A DNA stretch of 64,000 nt from Pelagibacterium flavum (GTDB lineage: Bacteria; Pseudomonadota; Alphaproteobacteria; Rhizobiales; Devosiaceae): positions 3,775,001 through 3,839,000 of the forward strand of contig NZ_CP107716.1 in NCBI RefSeq assembly GCF_025854335.1, in the 5' to 3' direction. The notes beneath the pieces are model-generated. The model saw only the letters and a list, made by a program, of their open reading frames with translations. It ran no database searches and was not told where the DNA came from. Within the stretch, counting starts at the first letter, position 1. Each line of letters begins with the position of its first letter. This document shows, piece by piece, positions 1 to 7,577 of this stretch. Made by a program: the position numbers and the translations under genes.

Positions 1-766
1 GTTCGGCCCCGGCACAGGCGGCGATGGCGATCCATTCGTCCTCGCCCCTTGTGGGGAAAACCCCGTGCAGCGCGTAAGTGGCGTCCTCGTTGCCGGCCTT
101 TTCGGGCAATGTGTCGAGGGCGTAGAGATCGGCGATCACATGCACCATGGGTTCAATCTGGGAAATATCGAGGTGCTGGCCCTCACCGGTGCGCGCCTTG
201 TGTTCGAGTGCAGCCAGTATCGCCACGGTCGCGAACATGGGGGCCACCACGTCTCCATAGGCCAGGGGCGGCATATGCGGGTCGCCGCCGGGCCAGCCGG
301 TCAGCGCCGCGTGGCCGGAATGGGCTGCCGCCGAATTGCCGTAGCCCCGGAACCCCGCCATGGGTCCGGTACGGCCAGCCACCGATACGCTGGCGAGAAT
401 GATGTCGGGTTTGATCTGCCGGAGGGCATCATAGCCAAGCCCGATCCGCTCCATGAAGCCGGGTCCGAAATTTTCGACGACCACATCGGCCCATGCAACC
501 AGCCTGCGGGCGATATCGACGCCGCGCGGGTCGGAAAGGTTGATCGTAACGCTTTGCTTTGAGGTGTTGGTCTGGGCAAAAAAGGCCGATCCGTCAGGGT
601 CTTTCACCCCGCCGGCAAAAGGCGGCGACAGGCGGCCGAGATCGAGCCGCTTGCGGGACTCGATCTTGATCACTGTGGCGCCATTGTCCGCCAGGTCCTT
701 GGTGGCGCGCGGTCCCGCGCCCACCCAGGAGAAATCGGCAATCTTGAGGCCGTTCAACGCGCTCAT
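1..766 (-). CDS. CaiB/BaiF (class III) CoA-transferase, 3' end cut by window
   Basis: This is the N-terminal 255 codons of a family III CoA-transferase, which moves CoA between carboxylic acids through an acyl-aspartyl intermediate. The protein opens with MSALNGLKIADFSWVGAGPR, the usual start of the family, followed by the nucleotide-fold segment VIKIES near residue 33. An aspartate near residue 169, in the segment AYGDVVAP, matches the catalytic Asp of formyl-CoA transferase. The GEGQHLD segment follows. The ATG at 766 is preceded by an AGGAGG-type ribosome site. The gene is transcribed away from the dehydratase pair and has its own palindromic operator upstream. The true C-terminus lies outside the window. 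The substrate is unknown; the family call is secure. Confidence 0.9.
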   Translation of the reverse strand, partial: MSALNGLKIADFSWVGAGPRATKDLADNGATVIKIESRKRLDLGRLSPPFAGGVKDPDGSAFFAQTNTSKQSVTINLSDPRGVDIARRLVAWADVVVENFGPGFMERIGLGYDALRQIKPDIILASVSVAGRTGPMAGFRGYGNSAAAHSGHAALTGWPGGDPHMPPLAYGDVVAPMFATVAILAALEHKARTGEGQHLDISQIEPMVHVIADLYALDTLPEKAGNEDATYALHGVFPTRGEDEWIAIAACAGAE

Positions 767-818
767 GGCGCTCCTCCTTTTCCCGCCGGCTTAAGGCCGA
801 TCTAGTTATAAATAATAA

Positions 819-843
819 TGGTTCAGTTTATGAACTATGTCAA
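819..843 (-). promoter_or_regulatory. Promoter with MarR-type palindromic operator, site 1
   Basis: Read on the minus strand there is a consensus TTGACA (843-838), then a 17-base spacer filled by TAGTTCA-N5-TGAACCA, then CATTAT as a -10 candidate. The palindrome has one mismatch relative to the two other copies near marR. It lies in front of the CoA-transferase that starts at 766 and overlaps the stop codon of the dehydratase gene. A repressor bound here would occlude the promoter. Sequence match is direct; the link to the MarR protein is inference. Confidence 0.7.
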
Positions 844-2109
844 ACTCTTCTCGCGCAACACCTGGTCGAGCACCGGCGTAATCCGGCCCACCACGGCATC
901 GCGATCCCAGTCGCGCTGGTCGACCATGTCGGACCAGACCTCGATCACCCGAACCCCCTGTGCCTCGAGCGCCTGCTTGGCAAACAGCGAGCCGTGTCCG
1001 GAGAACCGGTCGTGCCGGGGAATGAGCATCAGAGCGACGTCGATGCGGTATTTTCTGGCCTGTTCGACCAGCCAGGCATTGACCCAGGGGGGCTGATGCA
1101 ACTGCTCGTTCATTGCGGAAACCCTGGCCGCCAGCGCCCGCAACGGATCGCCATGATCGGCCCGGATGTATCCGTCAGCCGCGAAAGGGAGATACATCGA
1201 CCACGCAAAGACAGCGCCATGGCTTTCCTCGAACGCGCCATAAAAGCTGGTGTCGAACCAGAGCCCGGCACCGATCCACATCATGCGGATGCGCTCATCG
1301 GCAACCACCGCCTCGCCATCGGCGATGCGCGCCCCCAGTTCGTCGCGGAACCGGCGCGCGTGATCGAGCGCCCAGTCCGATCCGCGATGCCATTGGGGGA
1401 TCATCACGTTGGGAATCTGGTCGTTGATGCGGATGGGGCAGCGCGGAGCTGCCGCGATCATCTCGCTGGCCTGCTCGAATATCTTTTCCTGCCGATCGAT
1501 GGCCGCCATGTAATCGCTGAAGGCCTCCCGGTCGAAATTGCGGCCTGTCAGGGCCTCGAGCCGGGCGATCAGGTCCTCGAACTCGGCGACCATGAGGTCG
1601 AGCCGGTCGGTATGGTAGAGGTCTTCCCAATCGCTGCGCGCCTCTACCCACCAGTCGGGCCGGGCATCGGGCACGGCCGGGGCGGACAGCAGCACCAGCG
1701 GCGCGCCGGTGCTTTGCGACCAGAGCGAAAAGATCTTCTGGTGGTCGTCGGCACTCTGGCGGGCGCACAGAATGGCCGGGGCCGGCAATCCGCCCCAGGG
1801 CTGGCGTTCCACATCGCCTTCGAGCTCGGCAATGAGCGGCAGGCTCGAATAGCGCGCCAGCCGCTCATGAAAGCCGATGGCCTGCATGTGGTCGAAATAG
1901 AACTCGGACAATTGCTTGGCGGCAATGACGGCCGACCACCATTGATTGGTCACGATGGGCATGCCCATGGCATGGAACAATTCGTGAGGCGTATCGGCAT
2001 TGACAAAGCCATATTGAGCGCCCGAGGTGATCTGCGCCCGCAGCCCCTTGGCCCAGTCGCGCTGGTGATCTGTCGCAGCCCGTGTCGATTGCAGCGGCGC
2101 ATAGCTCAT
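835..2109 (-). CDS. 2-hydroxyacyl-CoA dehydratase-like protein, subunit A (cysteine-poor)
   Basis: The 424-residue product resembles the HgdA/HgdB/FldB family (2-hydroxyacyl-CoA dehydratase D-component), with the early segment PHELFHAMGMP and the late alpha/beta segment ALEAQGVRVIEVW. The start at 2109 makes an ATGA overlap with the preceding subunit gene; a longer reading frame to 2298 lies inside that gene and is not used. Only two cysteines are present (in ILCARQ and APRCPIR). The late position where the family usually has a cluster cysteine (KFCDP-like) reads PRHDR. Classical members bind [4Fe-4S] through three cysteines and need an ATP-dependent activator, and no activator gene is visible here. 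It is probably a divergent member with altered chemistry. Family call is fairly sure, activity unknown. Confidence 0.75.
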   Translation of the reverse strand: MSYAPLQSTRAATDHQRDWAKGLRAQITSGAQYGFVNADTPHELFHAMGMPIVTNQWWSAVIAAKQLSEFYFDHMQAIGFHERLARYSSLPLIAELEGDVERQPWGGLPAPAILCARQSADDHQKIFSLWSQSTGAPLVLLSAPAVPDARPDWWVEARSDWEDLYHTDRLDLMVAEFEDLIARLEALTGRNFDREAFSDYMAAIDRQEKIFEQASEMIAAAPRCPIRINDQIPNVMIPQWHRGSDWALDHARRFRDELGARIADGEAVVADERIRMMWIGAGLWFDTSFYGAFEESHGAVFAWSMYLPFAADGYIRADHGDPLRALAARVSAMNEQLHQPPWVNAWLVEQARKYRIDVALMLIPRHDRFSGHGSLFAKQALEAQGVRVIEVWSDMVDQRDWDRDAVVGRITPVLDQVLREKSLT

Positions 2110-3224
2110 GGGCGGGTCTCCAGCGCCTGCCCGATCAGTTTGCGGGCGCGTTCGATCCAGGCCGGTCCCGGCACGGCGTCGCGAAAGCCCAGATTGACAA
2201 AGCCGATGTCGCGCGCCTGCAGCGCCTTGGCCAGTCCCGGGATTTCCCAGCCGAAAGTATCGTCGGTCTGTGCCAGCTGGCAGAGCACAAGGTCGCACTT
2301 GGCCGCTTCGATCGCGTCCAGCATTGCTTGGCGATGACGCTGCGGCGGTGAAATTCTGAGGCAGAACGGATCACCGGCCATGAGATCGCGCATGGTCGCG
2401 CGAGAAGGCTCGCATTCCCAGGGGCCCGGCCATATCTGCCCGAAGGGCTGGAGATCGCAAACGATGTCACCGAAACCGGCGAAGGCCGCATAGGCATCGG
2501 CGGACGCAAGCCCCGACCCCACAAGGCCGAGCCGCAGGGGCGCGGGAGGGCTCGCGTCCTCGACGATTGCCGCTTCAAGCAAGTCGGCGTGCCGCTCTGG
2601 CGCAAGGAAGCGGCCGGCATTGCGCCAGACCATGGCCCGTGCCCCGCGGGCGGAGTGCGAGACGCGCTCGAGCGCACGCTGGCGCCTGACTGCCTGCGCT
2701 GTCGCTCCGGCTAATCCGGCCTCGGGATCATCGAGCCCGATGGCGGTGAGAAAGCTCACCAGCTTTTCGATCTGAATGTCATTGAAGGTGCGAACCGGAT
2801 CGCTGGCCGCGTGCACGAGGTTGAACAGGAACAGCGGCGGGGTCCCGCGCGGCGCCCGTCCCTGCCGCACCCATTCGGTGGCATATTGATAGGCGGTGAG
2901 CGCTGCTGCATCGTCGCGGACAAAGACGATCCCGGCAAAGCCCGTAAAGGCGCCGGCGGCAAACCGGTTGAGAAAGATTCTCACTTCATGATCGACGAAC
3001 GGCTCGATCAGCTGATCGATAGCCCTGACACCCGAGCCATCCAAACGCCCGAAATTGACGTGCACAGGGACAGCGCCACTTGCCGAGATGAGCGTCTCGG
3101 GCGCGCCGTGACCGAAAATGCCAACCAGGGGATGGTCGAGCCCGGCCGCCGCGCCGTCGGCAGCCTCGAACGCTGCGTCCAGCGCCTGTCCGGCCAGCAT
3201 TTGCCGGTCATCGATCATCACCAT
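2106..3224 (-). CDS. 2-hydroxyacyl-CoA dehydratase-like protein, subunit B
   Basis: The 372-residue partner of the downstream subunit gene, translationally coupled to it by ATGA. The C-terminal half keeps the family layout: a GSGLASADAYAAF segment near residue 240, DIVCDLQPFGQIWPG, DPFCLRIS, and a final LVLCQLAQTDDTFGWEIP followed by ALQARDIGFVNLG. In classical dehydratases the equivalent of AQTDD is KFCDP, so a cluster cysteine appears to be replaced by Thr (alignment from memory). Five cysteines remain. The ATG at 3224 follows an AGGAGG site and lies directly behind a MarR-type palindrome. The two subunits probably form a heterodimer acting on the CoA thioester made by the flanking CoA-transferases. 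This role is inferred from context. Confidence 0.72.
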   Translation of the reverse strand: MVMIDDRQMLAGQALDAAFEAADGAAAGLDHPLVGIFGHGAPETLISASGAVPVHVNFGRLDGSGVRAIDQLIEPFVDHEVRIFLNRFAAGAFTGFAGIVFVRDDAAALTAYQYATEWVRQGRAPRGTPPLFLFNLVHAASDPVRTFNDIQIEKLVSFLTAIGLDDPEAGLAGATAQAVRRQRALERVSHSARGARAMVWRNAGRFLAPERHADLLEAAIVEDASPPAPLRLGLVGSGLASADAYAAFAGFGDIVCDLQPFGQIWPGPWECEPSRATMRDLMAGDPFCLRISPPQRHRQAMLDAIEAAKCDLVLCQLAQTDDTFGWEIPGLAKALQARDIGFVNLGFRDAVPGPAWIERARKLIGQALETRP

Positions 3225-3240
3225 GCACGCGCCTCCTCTT

Positions 3241-3276
3241 TAGTTCACTTTATGAACTATATATATCCGGAGTCAA
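3241..3276. promoter_or_regulatory. MarR-type palindromic operator, site 2, in the divergent marR/dehydratase region
   Basis: A perfect TAGTTCA-N5-TGAACTA palindrome occupies 3241-3259. On the minus strand a TTGACT at 3276-3271 lies 17 bases before the ATAAAG inside the palindrome, so the operator would cover the -10 of the dehydratase operon. marR starts 96 bases away on the other strand, so autoregulation is possible. Confidence 0.75.
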
Positions 3277-3354
3277 CCCGGTTCGGTTGCGCGCGTGTTT
3301 GACTCGGGGCCGATCCGCGGATAGTCACCATCAGCCCAGCGACAAGGAGTTGCC

Positions 3355-3879
3355 ATGAGCAAGGCCGAGCCCGGTGACCCGCAGGCCCAAGGCGTAAATC
3401 TCGGCGCCCTGCGGCAGAACCTGCCCTTTCTCACGCGCGCCCTGCGCGCCTATATCCGCGCGGAGAACGCCGCCTTTTTCGCCGACTTCGAAACCGAGCA
3501 GGGCGAAATTGCCGTCATCAGCCTGATCGGGCTCAACCCGACGATTTCGCAAAACGAGGTTGCCGCAACCCTTGTGCTCAAGAAGTCGGCAGTCACAAAA
3601 GTCATCAAGGGGCTCGAGGAGCGCGGTCTGGTCCAGCGCGAAAAGGTCGAAGCCGACAAGCGCTTCAATGCACTCACGCTCACAAGGACCGGCAGGGCCA
3701 AATACGCGCAGATCAACGCCCGCATGGCCGATCAACACGACGCCCTGCTTACGCCCTTTGATGCGCAGGAGAGGACCGAGCTTTTCGACCTGCTCAACCG
3801 GCTGCACCAGCATCTGGTGGAGCGCAACAGGGACCGGACCGGCTCTGCCGAAGGCATTTCGGGAAGCGCCACCGACTGA
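3355..3879 (+). CDS. MarR-family transcriptional regulator
   Basis: A 174-residue MarR protein. The winged helix-turn-helix spans roughly residues 54-118: NPTISQNEVAATLVLKKSAV, then KVIKGLEERGLV and a wing with DKRFNALTLT. Helices on both sides would form the dimer interface. The gene stands between the divergent dehydratase operon and the second CoA-transferase, and copies of one palindrome flank it. The simplest model is a repressor released by an aromatic or other carboxylate, or its CoA ester, that the neighbouring enzymes consume. A ribosome site (AAGGAG) lies before the ATG. Ligand not predictable from sequence. Confidence 0.9.
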   Translation: MSKAEPGDPQAQGVNLGALRQNLPFLTRALRAYIRAENAAFFADFETEQGEIAVISLIGLNPTISQNEVAATLVLKKSAVTKVIKGLEERGLVQREKVEADKRFNALTLTRTGRAKYAQINARMADQHDALLTPFDAQERTELFDLLNRLHQHLVERNRDRTGSAEGISGSATD

Positions 3880-3887
3880 CCGGGGAC

Positions 3888-3935
3888 TTGACACCCCTCC
3901 TCCATTTAGTTCATTTAGTGAACTAAATGGAGGAG
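3888..3935 (+). promoter_or_regulatory. Promoter and MarR-type operator, site 3, extended to a 17-bp inverted repeat
   Basis: TTGACA at 3888-3893 is a consensus -35. The palindrome TTTAGTTCA-N5-TGAACTAAA (3905-3927) covers the expected -10 region. The symmetry goes further: 3897-3913 and 3919-3935 are perfect 17-base inverted arms around TTTAG. The right arm contains the GGAGG ribosome site of the following gene. If a transcript entered from marR, the ribosome site would be sequestered in a hairpin. Confidence 0.7.
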
Positions 3936-3942
3936 CAGAACC

Positions 3943-5118
3943 TTGGCCCAACCCCTGGCCGGCGTCCGTATTGCCGATTTCAGCCATGTCATTGCCGGCC
4001 CGCTTGCAACGCATTTCCTGCGGCTGCTCGGCGCCGAGGTCATCAAGGTCGAGCCGCCCAGCGGCGATGTGTTGCGCAACTATACGCAACGACGCGAGCT
4101 GCGCGGCATGTCCGAGCCGTTCATCGGTGCCAATGCGGGCAAGAAATCGGTGGTGCTCGATCTTAAATCCCGGTTCGGCCGCGATGCCGCCCGCAAGCTG
4201 GTGGCCACAAGCGACATCCTGGTCGAAAATTTCCGGCCCGGGGTGATCGACCGGCTGGGCCTGGGCTATGACGAGGTCAAAAAGGACAATGGCGGGCTGA
4301 TTTTCTGCTCGATTTCGGGATACGGGCAGACCGGCCCGATGCGCGACTATCCGGCCATCGACCAGATCATCCAGTCGGTTTCGGGCCTTATGGGGCTTTC
4401 GGGCGAACCGGGCAACGGCCCGATGCGGGTCGGATTTCCCATCGTCGACACCTACAGCGCGCTCCTTGCCGCCTTCGCCATCCAATCGGCCTATATCCAG
4501 CGCGAGCGCGATCCGCAGCGGCGCGGCCAGCATATCGACATGTCCATGCTCGATGCCTCGCTCGTCATGATGGCCTCGGTCATCAATCCGCTGGTGATCT
4601 CCAATATCGAGCCACGCCGGACGGGCAATCGCGGCTTTTCGCTTGCCCCCACCGCGGACACTTTTGCCACGCTCGACGAACCGATCACCATCGGCGCCGT
4701 CCAGCAGAACCAGTATGAACGTCTGTGCAAGGCACTCGAGCGCCCCGATCTCCTCACCGATCCCCGGTTTTCCGACCCCGACCAGCGCATGGCCCATGAC
4801 AAGGAATTGCAGGGGGAGCTTGCCCGGAGTTTCAAGACCCGCTCGGCACTGGACTGGGAGCGGCGGCTGGCAGATGCCGGCGTTCCGGCGGGCGCGGTGC
4901 GTCCCTTGCGCGACGTTCTGGACCTGCCGCAACTGGAGGGCCGGGGCCTGCGGCTCGCTATCGACGTTCCCAATGAGGCGGTCGGGCAGACATCGATCCT
5001 CAATGCCGGCTTCAAATTCGCCCATGACGGGCCGGGGGTCAGTGCGCCCCCGCCGCAACTGGGACAGCATACCGCCGAAGTGCTGGCCGAGCTGGGATTG
5101 TCCGAGCCGGCGCTATAG
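3943..5118 (+). CDS. CaiB/BaiF (class III) CoA-transferase
   Basis: A complete 391-residue family III CoA-transferase. It has the N-terminal Rossmann-type CoA-binding segment (LAGVRIADFSHVIAGPLATH), EVIKVEPP near residue 32, LVENFRPG near 93, and the catalytic Asp at residue 169 in FPIVDTYSA. The start is a TTG at 3943, ten bases behind the GGAGG ribosome site; no ATG fits better. It is a paralogue of the truncated gene at the window start and shares its operator type. The two may activate different acids of one pathway or form a pair. Its stop overlaps the convergent PrpD gene's stop by six bases. Confidence 0.92.
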   Translation: MAQPLAGVRIADFSHVIAGPLATHFLRLLGAEVIKVEPPSGDVLRNYTQRRELRGMSEPFIGANAGKKSVVLDLKSRFGRDAARKLVATSDILVENFRPGVIDRLGLGYDEVKKDNGGLIFCSISGYGQTGPMRDYPAIDQIIQSVSGLMGLSGEPGNGPMRVGFPIVDTYSALLAAFAIQSAYIQRERDPQRRGQHIDMSMLDASLVMMASVINPLVISNIEPRRTGNRGFSLAPTADTFATLDEPITIGAVQQNQYERLCKALERPDLLTDPRFSDPDQRMAHDKELQGELARSFKTRSALDWERRLADAGVPAGAVRPLRDVLDLPQLEGRGLRLAIDVPNEAVGQTSILNAGFKFAHDGPGVSAPPPQLGQHTAEVLAELGLSEPAL

Positions 5119-6462
5119 CAGCGCCATGAGCGGTTCGACGCCATCCTGCTCCAGTCTTGCAATGGCGGCAAAATAGGCTTCAAGCGACATCGAGCGGCCA
5201 CGGGCCCGAAAGCAATCGGCGACCTTGGGCCAGAGGTCGTCCAGCGTCACATCGGCGGTGCTCCAGATGGGAACCTGGGCAATTGTTTCCCGATGCACCG
5301 CCCCGCTGGCGAGGCTCACCTCGTATATGGCGTCGAATCCGGCATCGCGTTCGAGCGATGCCATTCTGACGCGACCGGCCAGGGCAATGATTTGGGGGTC
5401 TGCCAAATGGCTGTGCGAGAAGGAATTGAGCGCAATAGTGCCGTGCTTGATGGTCTGGGCGAAAACGAAGGGAATTGAGAATTTGGCGCCGATCGGCGTG
5501 CGCGGGACACTGGCCTGCGGTCCGGGTCCGAACAGCATGTCATTGGGCGGCGTTACCACCACCTCGACGCGGGCGATGGCTTCGGGCGCAACGCCTTTGT
5601 CGCGCAGGGCACGGGCCGCCATAATCGCACTGTGGGTGCCGCGGCAGCATGGCCAGCGCTTAAGCGCGACCGCCGGGCCGTAAAGCTGCTCGCCCAGCCC
5701 GTCCAGCATCGGGCCGGAGCGCGGAGGCGCGCCGGTGAGAAGGTGAAAGACCCCGCTTTGTCCTTCGAGTGGATGGTCGAGCGCCCGAACCCCATGGCGG
5801 GCCAGCAGAACCGCTTCGACCGCGGCGCGCGCCGCCAGCCCCTCGCGCACGGCGCGCAAATGCGATTGCGGCGAGCGCTTGAGTTCGTCCGAAAGCATGA
5901 ACTGGGCCGCAAACAGGCCCAGTGCGTCGAGCATTTGTTGCTCGGTCAGTTGCGCGATCACGGCGGCGCCAAGGGTCGCGCCCAGTCCCGAAAGGATGGG
6001 AGGATGGTACCAGCCCTTTTGGGCCGGATCCCCGTCGAGCGCGAGGGACAGCCGGCAGGCAAAGTCACACCCCAAAGCCAATGCCCTGAGAACCGTGCCC
6101 CCCTCGGCCCGCTCGCTCTCGGCCAGAGCCAGCACGGCGGGAACAAGCGAGGCGTTGGGATGGATCATGCCCGCTTCGAACGTATCCTCGAAATCGAGCG
6201 CATGGGCCAGCGCTCCATTGGCGAGCGCGGCCAGGGGCGCCGAACTTTTTGCGCCGGTGCCGATGATCGATGCGCGCCCTGTCCCGCCCAGCGCCGTTGC
6301 GTGATCGGCAAAGGGCTGGGCTGCCGGCTCAAGATCGACAGCCGCCACCATGACCGCGAGGCCATCGGCCAGCGCGATCTGTGCGGCGGCCAGAGCATTT
6401 TTATCGAGGGGCCGGTCGAGAACCGACCAGTATCTCTCGATGACCGCCCGGCTCGAAATCAT
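5113..6462 (-). CDS. MmgE/PrpD family protein
   Basis: The 449-residue product belongs to the MmgE/PrpD fold that includes 2-methylcitrate dehydratase, cis-aconitate decarboxylase and iminodisuccinate epimerase. Typical segments are NGALAHALDFEDT near residue 80, YHPPILSGLGATLGAA near 150, and KRWPCCRGTHSAI near 270. Family members act on small polycarboxylates or related acids as dehydratases, decarboxylases or isomerases; which reaction applies is not visible. It is the last gene of a minus-strand operon and is coupled by ATGA to the CapA-like gene upstream. Confidence 0.88.
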   Translation of the reverse strand: MISSRAVIERYWSVLDRPLDKNALAAAQIALADGLAVMVAAVDLEPAAQPFADHATALGGTGRASIIGTGAKSSAPLAALANGALAHALDFEDTFEAGMIHPNASLVPAVLALAESERAEGGTVLRALALGCDFACRLSLALDGDPAQKGWYHPPILSGLGATLGAAVIAQLTEQQMLDALGLFAAQFMLSDELKRSPQSHLRAVREGLAARAAVEAVLLARHGVRALDHPLEGQSGVFHLLTGAPPRSGPMLDGLGEQLYGPAVALKRWPCCRGTHSAIMAARALRDKGVAPEAIARVEVVVTPPNDMLFGPGPQASVPRTPIGAKFSIPFVFAQTIKHGTIALNSFSHSHLADPQIIALAGRVRMASLERDAGFDAIYEVSLASGAVHRETIAQVPIWSTADVTLDDLWPKVADCFRARGRSMSLEAYFAAIARLEQDGVEPLMALL

Positions 6463-7577
6463 TGGCGATGCCGGACAATCAGCCGATCGCCATCCCTCTC
6501 GATGGCCGACCCAAGGCGCTCATGGTCGGAAATGTCGGCGAGATAGCGCCGTATCCGCTCGAAATCGGGGTCGCCGGGGTCGACGATGCGCGGCATGGCA
6601 TCCTTGCCGATCATGATCGGAACCAGGTGAACGTCTCTGATGCCCTCTTTGCTCAACCGGGCTTCAACCATCACGCTCATTGCCGAATCCGGCGGGAAAT
6701 TGTAGCGGGAGGAGAAATCGGGCACCCAATCGGGATTGAGCTTCTGGATTTCCTTGAATCCCCTTGATTTGGCGTGGGCCTCGTCCATCAGCAGATCGAT
6801 GGCGAAATTGGCAAGGCTGTAGGCGATGGTCTTGCCCTTGTAGATTTCTATTCCCTTGAGAATATGGGCATGGTGACCGAGCACCAGATCGGCTCCGGCA
6901 TCGATAACCGCATGCGCCACCTCCCGCTGGTAGTCGGGGATGACCGCCGGCACGAAATGAATGCCGGCATGATGGGATACGATCACGACGTCCACCTGCC
7001 GGCGCAGGCTTTTCACGCCCTCGACGAGCGCAGCAAGATCGCCGCGCTGGGCATAGGTCACGATCCTTGCCGGCGTTCCGGGTTGATCGTGCTCGATCTG
7101 CTCATAGACCGTGTGAGCCCGCAGCGGCGCGCATCCGGCCCGGCGTTCATCGGCCCAGTAATTCATCGGCAGGATGGAATTGACCGCCAGCACGCCCACG
7201 CTGATCCCGCCGCGCTCAATGATGGCCGGACGCCGCGCTGCATCGAGCGTCGGACCGGTGCCGACCTGGACGGCCCCTGCGCTTTCGAGCGTTGCAATCG
7301 TGTCGAGCAGCCCTTCCTCGCCCCAGTCAAGGCAGTGATTGCCGGCAAAGGATATGATCTCGAAACCCGCCTGCACCAGGGCGGCGCCGATCTCGGGCTT
7401 TCCGCGTATGGTGTGCCGGGCCTGGGGGAGACGCGCTCCCCGTTTCGTCAGGTTCACTTCGAGCTGGCAAAAACCCAGATCGGCGGCGCGGATGCGATCC
7501 CTGACCGCATCGAAAATGGTTTCGGGATCATCCCTGTCGGGGCCGACATCGCCCACGGCGACAAAATCGAGGCTCAT
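6459..7577 (-). CDS. CapA-family metallophosphatase-like protein
   Basis: A 372-residue CapA/PgsA-type protein with the calcineurin-like fold of the family: GDVGPDRDD near residue 8, GNHCLDWG near 82, SHHAGIH near 205, and GHHAHILKG near 238. No signal peptide is seen when the start is put at 7577, the ATG that overlaps the upstream ABC ATPase stop (ATGA). CapA proteins are best known from poly-gamma-glutamate capsule loci, yet cytoplasmic members are common next to oligopeptide importers and PrpD genes. Here it probably acts on the imported compound, for example as a hydrolase or amidase. That role is inference. Confidence 0.85.
   Translation of the reverse strand: MSLDFVAVGDVGPDRDDPETIFDAVRDRIRAADLGFCQLEVNLTKRGARLPQARHTIRGKPEIGAALVQAGFEIISFAGNHCLDWGEEGLLDTIATLESAGAVQVGTGPTLDAARRPAIIERGGISVGVLAVNSILPMNYWADERRAGCAPLRAHTVYEQIEHDQPGTPARIVTYAQRGDLAALVEGVKSLRRQVDVVIVSHHAGIHFVPAVIPDYQREVAHAVIDAGADLVLGHHAHILKGIEIYKGKTIAYSLANFAIDLLMDEAHAKSRGFKEIQKLNPDWVPDFSSRYNFPPDSAMSVMVEARLSKEGIRDVHLVPIMIGKDAMPRIVDPGDPDFERIRRYLADISDHERLGSAIERDGDRLIVRHRQ

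Noticed and set aside
3331..5070. Long minus-strand open frame (579 codons) across marR and the CoA-transferase
   Set aside because: It is the antisense shadow of two well-supported genes with clear family motifs and has no ribosome site or recognisable domain. GC-rich codon use creates such frames; the same holds for 10877-13087 (+), 22346-24574 (-), 24776-27100 (+) and 33083-35338 (+).
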